Shown here: positions 13,889 to 21,453 of the stretch, in pieces | Position numbering within the stretch: the stretch's first letter is position 1 | Layout: each line of letters starts with the position of its first letter | Assembly (NCBI GenBank): GCA_964446585.1 | Contig: CAYUPI010000052.1 | Coordinates: 1-39,062, forward strand | Source: CAYUPI01 sp964446585 | GTDB lineage: Bacteria > Verrucomicrobiota > Verrucomicrobiia > Limisphaerales > UBA8199 | Reading direction: 5' to 3' | Length of the DNA: 39,062 nucleotides | Notes under the pieces: generated by a model | What the model saw: only the letters and a program-made list of their open reading frames with translations | Databases searched by the model: none | Told to the model about the DNA's origin: nothing | Translations under genes and position numbers: made by a program

Positions 13889-15054
13889 CTGTCCCCTGGC
13901 ATCCGGTTCTCCCTCCCATCCGCCAGCGCCTTCCACTGACGCCGGGCCACCGCGGGGTCGATGCGCACGAGAAGGAAATAAGACCAGCGTTCTTTCAGAC
14001 GCTGCCACAGCGTGCGCGAGTGGCGCCAGTGCTCGAAGGTGACCGATTCGCACTGCTGCAACGTATCGGCGAAAATCGTCCGCGCCTGTTCCGCCATCGT
14101 CCGGTTCTCGAATCGGATCATCAGCTCATAATTGATATTCAAACTGCGCTGGTCGAGATTGGCCGAGCCGACGTAAACCGCATCGTCGATGATGAATAGT
14201 TTCGCGTGAAGAATTTGAGGCTGGTATTCGGAAATTTCGACGCCCGCCTTGAGAAATCGGCGATAGAGGCTTTGTCCGGCCAATTGCGACACCAGCACGT
14301 CGGACTTGCCGGGCAGGAGCAACTGCACCCGGCCACCGCGCCGCGCCACGTGCATTAGCGCCCGCCGTAGCCGCCACGTCGGCAAGAAATAAGCCACCAT
14401 GATTCGCACGTCCCGCGCCTGGGCCAGGTCACGGCGCAGCGCGCCTCGGATCGGACTGGGGCCCCGCCCAGGGCCGCTGAGCAACAGGCGTTCGGCGGGA
14501 GCTTGGATAGTCTTCTTGGCGCCGAACTTTCGCAGGCGCATGAAGCGCTTGTGCAGAAAGTCCGCGCGCGCAAACATTTCATCGAAGGCTGCGGCCAATT
14601 CGGCCACCAGTGGTCCGCTCAGTCTTAGTCCGATGTCCCACCAGCCGCTTGTCACGCCGTCACCGTCATATTCCTGAGCGATATTGAATCCTCCGACGAA
14701 CGCCACGCGCTCATCGCACACGAGCAGCTTGCGGTGATCCCGAATGCCAAATCGGTTGAGGCTGAGCGGATTGAACTGGCGAACTTCGCCGCCAGCAGCG
14801 CGCAGCGGCGCCCAGAAGTTCTCCGGCAGATAAAGCGAGCCGAGCGCGTCCACCAGCACTCGCACAGCCGCGCCGCGCCGCTGCGCCTCGGTCAGCGACT
14901 CCAGGAACCGCAGTCCGAGCGGGCCGGGCAGCCACGTATAAATCTCGAGGCGGACCGAATCTCGGGCGGTTCCAATCGCTTCGAGCAGGGCTGGAAAAAT
15001 TTCCCGCCCGGCACGGAGCCAATGGCAGCTTGCAGGATTGGCCGGCCCCAGCAT
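13885..15054 (-). CDS. clsB: Phospholipase D family cardiolipin synthase
   Basis: 389 residues with two HKD motifs: H107-x-K109-x4-D114 in RDHRKLLVCDERVAFVGGFN and H283-x-K285-x4-D290 in LHAKLFIIDDAVYVGSANLD, followed by QRSLNINYE, typical of bacterial cardiolipin synthases. No N-terminal membrane helices are present, so it resembles the ClsB/ClsC group more than ClsA. It would join phosphatidylglycerol (or another phospholipid donor) with a glycerol group to make cardiolipin. It is divergent from the dsbD-like gene. The CDP-alcohol phosphatidyltransferase 3 kb away could supply its substrate, but they are not in one operon. Confidence 0.88.
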   Translation of the reverse strand: MLGPANPASCHWLRAGREIFPALLEAIGTARDSVRLEIYTWLPGPLGLRFLESLTEAQRRGAAVRVLVDALGSLYLPENFWAPLRAAGGEVRQFNPLSLNRFGIRDHRKLLVCDERVAFVGGFNIAQEYDGDGVTSGWWDIGLRLSGPLVAELAAAFDEMFARADFLHKRFMRLRKFGAKKTIQAPAERLLLSGPGRGPSPIRGALRRDLAQARDVRIMVAYFLPTWRLRRALMHVARRGGRVQLLLPGKSDVLVSQLAGQSLYRRFLKAGVEISEYQPQILHAKLFIIDDAVYVGSANLDQRSLNINYELMIRFENRTMAEQARTIFADTLQQCESVTFEHWRHSRTLWQRLKERWSYFLLVRIDPAVARRQWKALADGRENRMPGDR

Positions 15055-15188
15055 GGATTACAGCTAACGAAAGCTTCGAAAATATGCAATGCGACTCAAT
15101 AGCTACAGCGTGAAAGGGTTGTGTTCGCTGCGAAAGAAGGCAAAAGCGCTGGCGAAAGTTCAAATTTCTGAGAAGTTCAAGCGTCTAT
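15055..15188. promoter_or_regulatory. Divergent promoter region, cls and dsbD genes
   Basis: 134 bp between divergent start codons, lower in GC than its flanks. It must hold promoters for both genes; no convincing -35/-10 pair or operator was singled out. Confidence 0.4.
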
Positions 15189-17384
15189 ATGTATGTGCGA
15201 CATGGACTAAGCATCGTGATAGCCATGATGTTGGGCGCTCTCGGGCATCCCGCGCGGGCAGCTCACACGCAGGCGCAGCTCGTTTTGGCTTCTGAGACGG
15301 CAGGGCCAGGGGACGTTGTCCTGGCGGGAATTCATTTGCACATGGAGAAGGACTGGCACACTTACTGGAGAAACTCCGGCCAATCCGGATTGCCGACAAC
15401 TGTCGATTGGCAATTGCCCAAAGGCGTCACCGCCGGCGAGCTTCAATGGCCCATTCCCAGGAAATTGCCGGAGCCGGAGCAAACCACTTATATTTATGAG
15501 GATGATGCTGTTCTGCTCGTGAAGCTTAGCCTCGCGCCGAACTTGCAGCCGGGGCCGCTCGTCCTCAAAGCCAAACTCGATTGGCTTGAATGCCAAACCA
15601 AATGCATCAAGGAAGGCGCCGAAGTCGAGGCAACCCTGAATATCGGCACCGGGACCAAACCGTCGAAAGACGCCGGCAAATTCGCGGGCTGGCAGTCAAA
15701 GCTCCCGCGACCTGGCGCGGCTGTGACCGCTCGGGCCTGGTGGGAAAAATCCGGCGCCGGCGACATGCGTCCGCTCGTTCTGGAATGGAGCGCCGGCCAG
15801 GCGTCGCCGAAAGAGGCGGATTTCTTTCCTGATGGCAGCGAGCAGTTCGAGGTGCAACCGATGACCGAACGCCTTCCCGCCGATGCAAAGAACGTCCGAC
15901 TGCGCGTCAGCGTCAAGAAGCTGTCAGGCGACTGGCCAAAAGAGATTTCAGGCCTCTTGATCGAGCAATCGGGCGTGGAGCAGCAAGCTTATGATGTAAA
16001 AGTGGCCGTGGCAGGTTCCGGGCCGTCGGTGGCTGCCGTCGCGCGGTCCGGCGGCGCAGCGCTCTCGAGCATGGCGCCGCCAATTTGGAAGATGTTTCTG
16101 TACGCGTTCATCGGCGGCTTGCTCCTGAACGTCATGCCGTGTGTGCTGCCGATCATAGCCTTGAAGATCCTTGGCTTCGTCAGCGAAGCCAGGAATGAAC
16201 CGGGCCGCGTGCGCCGGCTCGGCCTGATTTACACCGCCGGCGTGCTCTGCTCCTTTCTGGTCCTCGCACTGATCGTCCTGGCCCTCCAGGCAGCCGGGAA
16301 AGGGGCGGGTTGGGGATTTCAGTTCGGCAATCCGTATTTCCTCGTGACGATGACAACGCTCGTCACATTGATCGCGCTGAACCTTTTTGGCGTCTTCGAA
16401 ATTACTCTCGGGTCCGGGGTGCTGACCACGGCCACTGGATTGGCGTCGAAACAGGGTGCAGCCGGGGCGTTCTTCAATGGCCTGCTGGCCACGGTCCTGG
16501 CGACTTCCTGCTCCGCTCCATTTCTGGGCGCGGCGATCGGTTTTGCCTTTGCGCTCAATAAAGCTGCCCTGACCGCTTTAATTCTCCTGACAGTGGGTGT
16601 CGGTCTGGCGGCGCCTTATCTCGTCCTGAGTTATCAACCGGCCTGGCTGAGGCTTCTGCCGCGGCCGGGTCCGTGGATGGAGCGATTCAAAGTGGCCATG
16701 GGTTTCCCCATGGCGGCGGCCGCTGTCTGGTTATGCAGCATCGCCGCCGTGCATTACGGCGACCGGACCTGGTGGCTGGTGATGTTTCTGGTTTTCCTCG
16801 CAGTTTCCGCCTGGATTTTCGGCGAATTCGTTCAGCGCGGTCGCAAAGGGCGCGGCATTGCCGCTCTGCTCGCTGTCGTGCTCCTCGTGCTCGGCTACGC
16901 CTACACGCTCGAAAGCAAATTGGATTGGCGCGCGCCCATTGCCGCCGGCGCCACTCCGGCCACCGCTTCTAAAGTCGCACCCAAAGGATTGGCGTGGCAG
17001 CCGTGGAGTACCGAAGCAGTCACGGAGGCGCGGGCCGCGGGCCGGCCAGTCGTGATTGATTTTACCGCCAAATGGTGTCCAACGTGCAACACGATTGTGA
17101 AACCGTCATTCGAAAAATCGGGGGTGCAAAAAAAACTTAAAGAAGTCAACGCCGCGCTGCTGCTCGCCGATTATACTCACCAGCCCGACGACATCACCGC
17201 CGAGCTGAAGCGATTTCAACGGGCCGCAGTGCCTTTGGTTGTGATTTATCCTCGGGACACGAACAAACCGCCCATGGTGTTCGACCTCGTGAGCCCCGGC
17301 ACGATTTTGGAGGCCCTGAGCCGCGCGGCAGAGGCAGGTGGGTCGGCTACCAATGCCTTGGCGTCGTCAGTGACCGACAAGTGA
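15189..17384 (+). CDS. dsbD: DsbD-type thiol:disulfide interchange protein
   Basis: 731 residues. Signal peptide 1-24 (IVIAMMLGALGHPARA). The N-terminal periplasmic domain (~25-290) carries CQTKC (C135, C139) and is of the DsbC/DsbD_N (ScsB-like) kind. The membrane domain (~300-575) has the cysteine pair C318 (NVMPCVLPIIALK) and C441 (ATSCSAPFLGAA), which relays electrons across the membrane. The C-terminal thioredoxin domain (~600-731) has FTAKWCPTC (C630, C633). All three redox centres are therefore present. It carries reducing power from cytoplasmic thioredoxin to periplasmic partners such as cytochrome-maturation or TlpA-like proteins. A secreted redoxin gene follows 81 bp downstream on the same strand and is a likely partner. 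Confidence 0.92.
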   Translation: MYVRHGLSIVIAMMLGALGHPARAAHTQAQLVLASETAGPGDVVLAGIHLHMEKDWHTYWRNSGQSGLPTTVDWQLPKGVTAGELQWPIPRKLPEPEQTTYIYEDDAVLLVKLSLAPNLQPGPLVLKAKLDWLECQTKCIKEGAEVEATLNIGTGTKPSKDAGKFAGWQSKLPRPGAAVTARAWWEKSGAGDMRPLVLEWSAGQASPKEADFFPDGSEQFEVQPMTERLPADAKNVRLRVSVKKLSGDWPKEISGLLIEQSGVEQQAYDVKVAVAGSGPSVAAVARSGGAALSSMAPPIWKMFLYAFIGGLLLNVMPCVLPIIALKILGFVSEARNEPGRVRRLGLIYTAGVLCSFLVLALIVLALQAAGKGAGWGFQFGNPYFLVTMTTLVTLIALNLFGVFEITLGSGVLTTATGLASKQGAAGAFFNGLLATVLATSCSAPFLGAAIGFAFALNKAALTALILLTVGVGLAAPYLVLSYQPAWLRLLPRPGPWMERFKVAMGFPMAAAAVWLCSIAAVHYGDRTWWLVMFLVFLAVSAWIFGEFVQRGRKGRGIAALLAVVLLVLGYAYTLESKLDWRAPIAAGATPATASKVAPKGLAWQPWSTEAVTEARAAGRPVVIDFTAKWCPTCNTIVKPSFEKSGVQKKLKEVNAALLLADYTHQPDDITAELKRFQRAAVPLVVIYPRDTNKPPMVFDLVSPGTILEALSRAAEAGGSATNALASSVTDK

Positions 17385-17465
17385 TGGCTGAGTGGAGTTG
17401 TGCAATTTGCCCGTTTATGCTTGTTTATGACCTCAAACATTCGACCCAAATCCGAACTTAAGCTT

Positions 17466-18065
17466 ATGAAACGAATCATTACACTGTTTAGCGCCCTGGC
17501 CTTTATCAGCACCGCGTTCGCCGCGGCAGAAATCGGCAAGTCAGCTCCCGACTTTACCGCCAAAGATATCGACGGGAAAATCCACAAACTCAGCGACTAC
17601 AAAGGCAAGATCCTCGTTCTGGAGGAATACAACCTGGATTGCCCATTCTGCTACAATCATTTCAAGACCGGCGCGATGCAGGAGTTGCAAGGCGAACTGA
17701 CCAGCAAAGGTGTCATTTGGCTGCTGGTGAACTCCGTCAGCGCACATAACCCCGGCTACCGGAATCCGGCAGCCGCAAAGAAGGAGTGGGCCGCGCAAAA
17801 AATGAAGGCGACTGCCTGGATCGACGATAGCTCGGGTGAACTCGGGAAGAAGTATGGCATGCGCACGACGCCGCATATGTTCGTGATTGATAAAAATGGC
17901 ATCCTGGCCTACCAGGGCGCCATCGATGACCGGCCCTCGCCTCAGGGCGATCCCCGCACCGCGCGGAATTATGTGCGCGAAGCGGTCCAAAAGCTCATGG
18001 CCGGACAGAAAGTCGATGTGACGCAGACCAGGCCGTACGGTTGCGGTGTGAAGTACGGAACTTGA
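17466..18065 (+). CDS. Secreted redoxin/AhpC-TSA family protein with CPFC motif
   Basis: 199 residues from MKRIITL, chosen because it opens a clear signal peptide (LFSALAFISTAFAA, cleaved near A20); an upstream in-frame GTG at 17400 would bury it. The thioredoxin-fold domain begins IGKSAPDFTAKDIDGK. The active segment is YNLDCPFCYNHFK (C59, C62), followed by VIWLLVNSVSAHNPGY and GMRTTPHMFVIDKNG with the cis-Pro. It ends with the conserved tail TRPYGCGVKY. Relatives known to me usually read CPFV at the active site; here the second cysteine gives a CxxC that could cycle with the DsbD encoded just upstream. Role: periplasmic thiol reductase or peroxidase (inferred). Confidence 0.85.
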   Translation: MKRIITLFSALAFISTAFAAAEIGKSAPDFTAKDIDGKIHKLSDYKGKILVLEEYNLDCPFCYNHFKTGAMQELQGELTSKGVIWLLVNSVSAHNPGYRNPAAAKKEWAAQKMKATAWIDDSSGELGKKYGMRTTPHMFVIDKNGILAYQGAIDDRPSPQGDPRTARNYVREAVQKLMAGQKVDVTQTRPYGCGVKYGT

Positions 18066-18079
18066 AACGCTGAGTTGCT

Positions 18080-18219
18080 CTTAGAGCGTGTCTGAAAATC
18101 CCCATTTTTCTCGTAGCAGCAGAGGTAACGAGGCTCAAATTGTTTCGGCAGTTGCGCCTTTTCACGGAGATCAGAGCCTCATTACCTCGGCTGCTACCAT
18201 TTTTGAAACGCGCTCTTAG
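18080..18219. repeat. Palindromic repeat, GTAGSAG family copy A
   Basis: ~140-bp element with long imperfect arms. Left: TTAGAGCG, TCTGAAAAT, then GTAGCAGCAGAGGTAACGAG-GCTC (18113-18136). Right, read on the other strand: CTAAGAGCG, GTTTCAAAAAT, then GTAGCAGCCGAGGTAATGAG-GCTCTGATC. An extra ~12 bp (CCCATTTTTCTC) interrupts the left arm. It lies alone between the redoxin and the phosphatidyltransferase genes. No ORF is inside, so it would be a non-autonomous element. Confidence 0.8.
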
Positions 18220-18288
18220 CCATTCGATTCGTCATCGCCCACAACTTGGCGCTTGGCTCGAAAGGTTCCACCGGCCACAATTTTGGCC

Positions 18289-18942
18289 ATGGCAAACCTG
18301 CCGAACCTGCTGAGTTGCCTGCGCATTATATTGGTTCCCGTTCTGCTGGCACTCGCCTGGAGGGGCCGCGCCGAGACATTTCTGATATGTTTCATTCTTT
18401 CCCTGCTCACGGACCTGACCGATGGCTTGCTGGCTCGCCGACTCAACCTGGCCACCGAACTCGGCGCCAAGCTCGATAGCTGGGGCGATCTCCTCACCTA
18501 CCTGGCCCTGCCGCTTTGCGGCTGGTGGCTGCGGCCCGAAGTCATAAAGGAGGAAGCGCTTTGGCTGGGATTGGGAATTGCCAGCTATGTGGCGGCGGTG
18601 CTGGTGGGCGTCTTGAAATTCCGGCAATTGACGAGCTACCACACCTGGGGCGCGAAAATCTCCGCCGTGCTCGTCGGAACAGCGGTTTTCGTGTTTTTCG
18701 CAAACGGGCCGGGTTGGCTCTTTCGTATTGCGATGCCATTCGTCGTTATTACGAATCTCGAGGAAATCGCGATGACTCTGGCGCTTGCCCAGCCCGCTAC
18801 AAACGTTCCTTCGCTGTGGCACGCGCTCAAACTCCGTCGGGCATCAGGAGCCCAGCCCATTCCCGCAATGACGCCGCATAATGCTCAGAACAGACTGGAA
18901 ACGCCTCCTAAGAAAGAAGCTGGAATCAGTCCCCAGGTTTGA
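18289..18942 (+). CDS. CDP-alcohol phosphatidyltransferase
   Basis: 217-residue integral membrane enzyme that transfers a phosphatidyl group from CDP-diacylglycerol to an alcohol. The complete family signature DxxDGxxAR-x8-GxxxDxxxD is present in DLTDGLLARRLNLATELGAK and LDSWGD, with the opening MANLPNLLSCLRIILVPVLL typical of PgsA-like members. Hydrophobic helices follow up to about residue 165. The C-terminal ~45 residues are polar and Pro/Lys-rich. The start is the ATG at 18289; a TTG at 18253 gives an unlikely extension. The substrate (glycerol-3-phosphate, inositol or serine) is not clear. It converges with the M23 gene, 16 bp between stops. Confidence 0.88.
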   Translation: MANLPNLLSCLRIILVPVLLALAWRGRAETFLICFILSLLTDLTDGLLARRLNLATELGAKLDSWGDLLTYLALPLCGWWLRPEVIKEEALWLGLGIASYVAAVLVGVLKFRQLTSYHTWGAKISAVLVGTAVFVFFANGPGWLFRIAMPFVVITNLEEIAMTLALAQPATNVPSLWHALKLRRASGAQPIPAMTPHNAQNRLETPPKKEAGISPQV

Positions 18943-18958
18943 TCTCCGCTTCCGCCGC

Positions 18959-19960
18959 TCAGCTTTCAGGAGCGATGATGTCTCCTTTCACCGGTGAGTA
19001 ATTCGCGCGCAGTTCAGTTTTGCCATCTTTGGTCAGGAGCACTTTGTTGAAAACGCACTTAATCCCCAAGCCATCCTGCAAGATGGGCGAGTGCTGCACG
19101 TGATAATGGATGTGCGGCTCGGAAGAGTTGCCTGAGTTCCCGCATTGTCCTAGTACTTGACCGCGTTTCACCTGGTCGCCCGCTTTCACCTGGATTGTGC
19201 CCTGCTTGAAATGGGCCAGGACCGAGACCTCATCATCCCGATGCTGGATGAGCACGCAGTTACCGACGCCCGAATAGGGATTCATCGAGCCGGGCATATT
19301 TTCGCGGACGCCTTCAATCTTTTCGATGACCGTGCCGTCGGCGGGCGCCAGCACATCGCGTCCAAAAGCGTAGTAATCCTCGTTCTTCTTTCCTTCGCCG
19401 CGATGGGTTTTTCCGTCCGCACCCACGCCGAGCAGGTCGTATGCGAATTTCTGGTTCGGCACCTCGTGGTGATGGTTTTGCTCGCGCGTGTCGCCGCCCC
19501 AGAACACGAGCCATTGACCGCGAAACGGCAGCGACAACACCGTCTGATGTTTTTCCGGGGCGGGCTTCGCGGACACGTGAGGCTTGAAATAAAGCCCGGC
19601 GATCTGGTCGCGGTCGTTGAGAGAAAGCTGCAGATCCAGCAATCCTCGCTCGCAATGGGCGGTGAAAACTACCGTGGGTGGGGGTGTTCGCGGCGGATCC
19701 AGCTTCCGTAGCTCGCCGAACTGTTGCGTCAGCCCTTTGAAGAAGGCCGTGGATTTGTCGAGCGGCAATGCGGCACTCATTTCCTCGCTGAACATCCCCT
19801 GGACGCCGGAGTAATCGCGCGCGTTAATCAGCTCCATCAGTCGATTCGCTACTCTCGTGTAACGGTCCGGCGCCTGGCCCAACGCGCATTCGGATCGCAG
19901 AAACACCAACGCGATCAGAACGGCCGAAATGATCTTTTCCTTGATGATTCGTTTTAACAT
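18959..19960 (-). CDS. Secreted M23-family metallopeptidase
   Basis: 333 residues from MLKRIIKEKIISAVL, chosen because it directly opens a signal peptide (AVLIALVFLRSECALG); a second ATG at 20026 lies within the upstream palindrome. The N-terminal domain (~30-150, RYTRVANRLMELINARDYSG, then FSEEMSAALPLDKS) resembles a DUF3887-type domain. The C-terminal LytM/M23 domain (~180-315) shows FAYDLLG with metal-binding H/D region, DVLAPADGTVIEKIEG, GNCVLIQHRDDEVSVLAHFK and HIHYHVQ (HxH). Members cut peptidoglycan cross-bridges or act as LytM regulators. The exact zinc ligand set was not verified. It lies downstream of the Gfo/Idh gene on the same strand with a palindromic element between them. Confidence 0.88.
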   Translation of the reverse strand: MLKRIIKEKIISAVLIALVFLRSECALGQAPDRYTRVANRLMELINARDYSGVQGMFSEEMSAALPLDKSTAFFKGLTQQFGELRKLDPPRTPPPTVVFTAHCERGLLDLQLSLNDRDQIAGLYFKPHVSAKPAPEKHQTVLSLPFRGQWLVFWGGDTREQNHHHEVPNQKFAYDLLGVGADGKTHRGEGKKNEDYYAFGRDVLAPADGTVIEKIEGVRENMPGSMNPYSGVGNCVLIQHRDDEVSVLAHFKQGTIQVKAGDQVKRGQVLGQCGNSGNSSEPHIHYHVQHSPILQDGLGIKCVFNKVLLTKDGKTELRANYSPVKGDIIAPES

Positions 19961-19978
19961 CAGAATGCGCCTAGTAAT

Positions 19979-20048
19979 TGTAAGAGCCGACGTCAGGAGG
20001 CGTTGACTGAAAAATCCAAAATCCAAAATTGATCAGTCGGCTCCTACA
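19979..20048. repeat. Palindromic repeat, GTAGSAG family copy C, with heptads inside
   Basis: Arms TGTAAGAGCCGACGTCAG (19979-19996) and CAGTCGGCTCCTACA (20034-20048), the latter reading TGTAGGAGCCGACTG on the other strand. Between them, AAAATCC, AAAATCC, AAAATTG (20011-20031) step by 7 bp, so a heptad array occupies the inside of a GTAGSAG palindrome. The element ends 14 bp from the Gfo/Idh stop and lies 18 bp upstream of the M23 start codon. Confidence 0.75.
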
Positions 20049-20061
20049 TTGAACTCTAGCT

Positions 20062-21186
20062 TTAGAGCGTGAATGCGGGCAGCTTCACAATCGCGCCTCC
20101 TTTGAGAGCGGATTGGTGTGCGCACAGCCCGACGCACGTCCAGTTTGCTGATTGCTTCGCATTCGGGAAGGGGTCGCGCTTGTGGGTGAGCGCGGTGACG
20201 AATTCGTGCACCAGGTGCGGATGCGACCCGCCATGGCCCGCTCCTTGGGCGAAGCTGAGATGCGTCTTCTTCGCCAAATCATAAACGCCCTTGGTGGTGA
20301 AGCGGCGAATCGGCCCGGGCAAAAGCCGGGCATAATCCGGCGTCTTGACCCTGCTGGGGATCTTCTCTTCGGGCAGCTTGGCGGTATGCAACACGTGCTG
20401 CTCGTGTTCGATAAGCGTCCATTCGAAAGATTTTTTTGAGCCGTAAACGTCGATGCTCTCGCGGTACTGTCGCGCGGTGTCGAAGAGCGACCGGTAAATG
20501 CGGGCGCTGAGATCGGAATCCTTGAATTTGATGTGCGCCGTCTCGACCGCGAATGGTGAGCGGTATTTCCGGATCAGCTCTTTGCGAATGGTCCCCGAGC
20601 CGAAACAGGAGACGTATTCCGCCGTGGCCCGCGTCAGCGCCAGCATCGGGCCGACGCAATGCGTGGCGTACCACATTGGTGGCAAGCCGGGCCAATAATT
20701 GGGCCAACCGTCCATGTCTTGCTGGTGGCTGGCCTGAAGGAATTGAATCCGGCCCAGCTCGTCCTTTTCGCAAAGCTCCTTGATATGCAGAAACTCACGG
20801 GCATAGACGACGGTCTCCATCATCATGTATTTCTTCCCGGTCTGCTTCACCAGCTCCACAATCCTTTTGCAATCCGCGATGCTGGTGGCCATCGGCACCG
20901 TGCAGGCGACGTGTTTGCCCGCCTTAAGCGCGGCGATGGATTGCCACGCATGATCGGGTATCGGCGTGTTGATGTGCACCGCATCCAGGGTAGGCTCTTT
21001 GAGCAGCTCGTTGAAATCGGTAAACCGCCTCTCCACACCAAATGCGTCGCCGACGGCGTTCAACTTCGATTTCGTGCGCTGGCAGATCGCGTACAGGTTC
21101 GCGCCCGGGTGACGCTGGTAAATCGGAATGAACTCGGCCCCGAATCCGAGACCGACGATAGCGACATTGATTTTTTTCACGCTCAT
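20062..21186 (-). CDS. Gfo/Idh/MocA-family oxidoreductase
   Basis: 374 residues. The Rossmann fold starts at once: INVAIVGLGFGAEFIPIYQR (GxGxxx nucleotide motif), with an EKP-like region replaced by KHVACTVPMATS. C-terminal beta-sheet domain elements include ETVVYAREFLHIKELCE and HCVGPMLALTRATAEYVSCF. Start at 21186 (MSVKKINVAI). No Tat signal is present, so it is cytoplasmic. Members oxidise or reduce sugars, inositols or similar polyols using NAD(P). The family motif is usually EKP; here TVPM removes the Lys, so the catalytic mechanism may differ. The upstream region carries a GntR-like palindrome. Confidence 0.88.
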   Translation of the reverse strand: MSVKKINVAIVGLGFGAEFIPIYQRHPGANLYAICQRTKSKLNAVGDAFGVERRFTDFNELLKEPTLDAVHINTPIPDHAWQSIAALKAGKHVACTVPMATSIADCKRIVELVKQTGKKYMMMETVVYAREFLHIKELCEKDELGRIQFLQASHQQDMDGWPNYWPGLPPMWYATHCVGPMLALTRATAEYVSCFGSGTIRKELIRKYRSPFAVETAHIKFKDSDLSARIYRSLFDTARQYRESIDVYGSKKSFEWTLIEHEQHVLHTAKLPEEKIPSRVKTPDYARLLPGPIRRFTTKGVYDLAKKTHLSFAQGAGHGGSHPHLVHEFVTALTHKRDPFPNAKQSANWTCVGLCAHQSALKGGAIVKLPAFTL

Positions 21187-21453
21187 GGCTGATGAATTTC
21201 GCCAAAATTGCTCGCGCACGATACGGTTGGGGCTGTGCCGACCGTGCGCCGAATACACCGGTCAGTCCTCGAAGTGTCAACGAAAAATACCTCAGCACTA
21301 CACCCCGCTGGGATCGGTATAGACCAGTCTAAGCAGTTTTGGCGTTGGCGGGCACGGATTTTTATACAAATTCGGCGGGGACGGTGTCTACTCAGAGATG
21401 ATACCGGGCAGGGTGTGCTGAGATGTCAATGGCATCGCGGCAAAACGCAAAGA
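21187..21453. other. Divergent intergenic region, oxidoreductase and lipoprotein genes
   Basis: 267 bp between divergent genes. It holds the palindrome at 21316-21331 and AT-rich stretches (GGATTTTTATACAAATT near 21356) that may be promoter elements for the lipoprotein. An open frame reads through from 21208 into the lipoprotein gene but has no coding character. Confidence 0.45.
21316..21331. promoter_or_regulatory. Candidate GntR-type operator
   Basis: GGTATAGACCAGTCTA contains two overlapping inverted repeats: GGT-ATAG-ACC (21316-21325) and TAGAC-CA-GTCTA (21320-21331). It resembles the TGGTCTAGACCA kind of site bound by HutC-subfamily GntR regulators of sugar or amino-sugar genes. It is placed between the divergent Gfo/Idh and lipoprotein genes. 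No regulator gene is nearby. Confidence 0.35.

Noticed and set aside
18080..18219. Palindrome as a rho-independent terminator
   Set aside because: Arms of about 50 bp with an interrupted stem, no T run, and the same arms occur at 19979 and 28852, so it is a repeat family.
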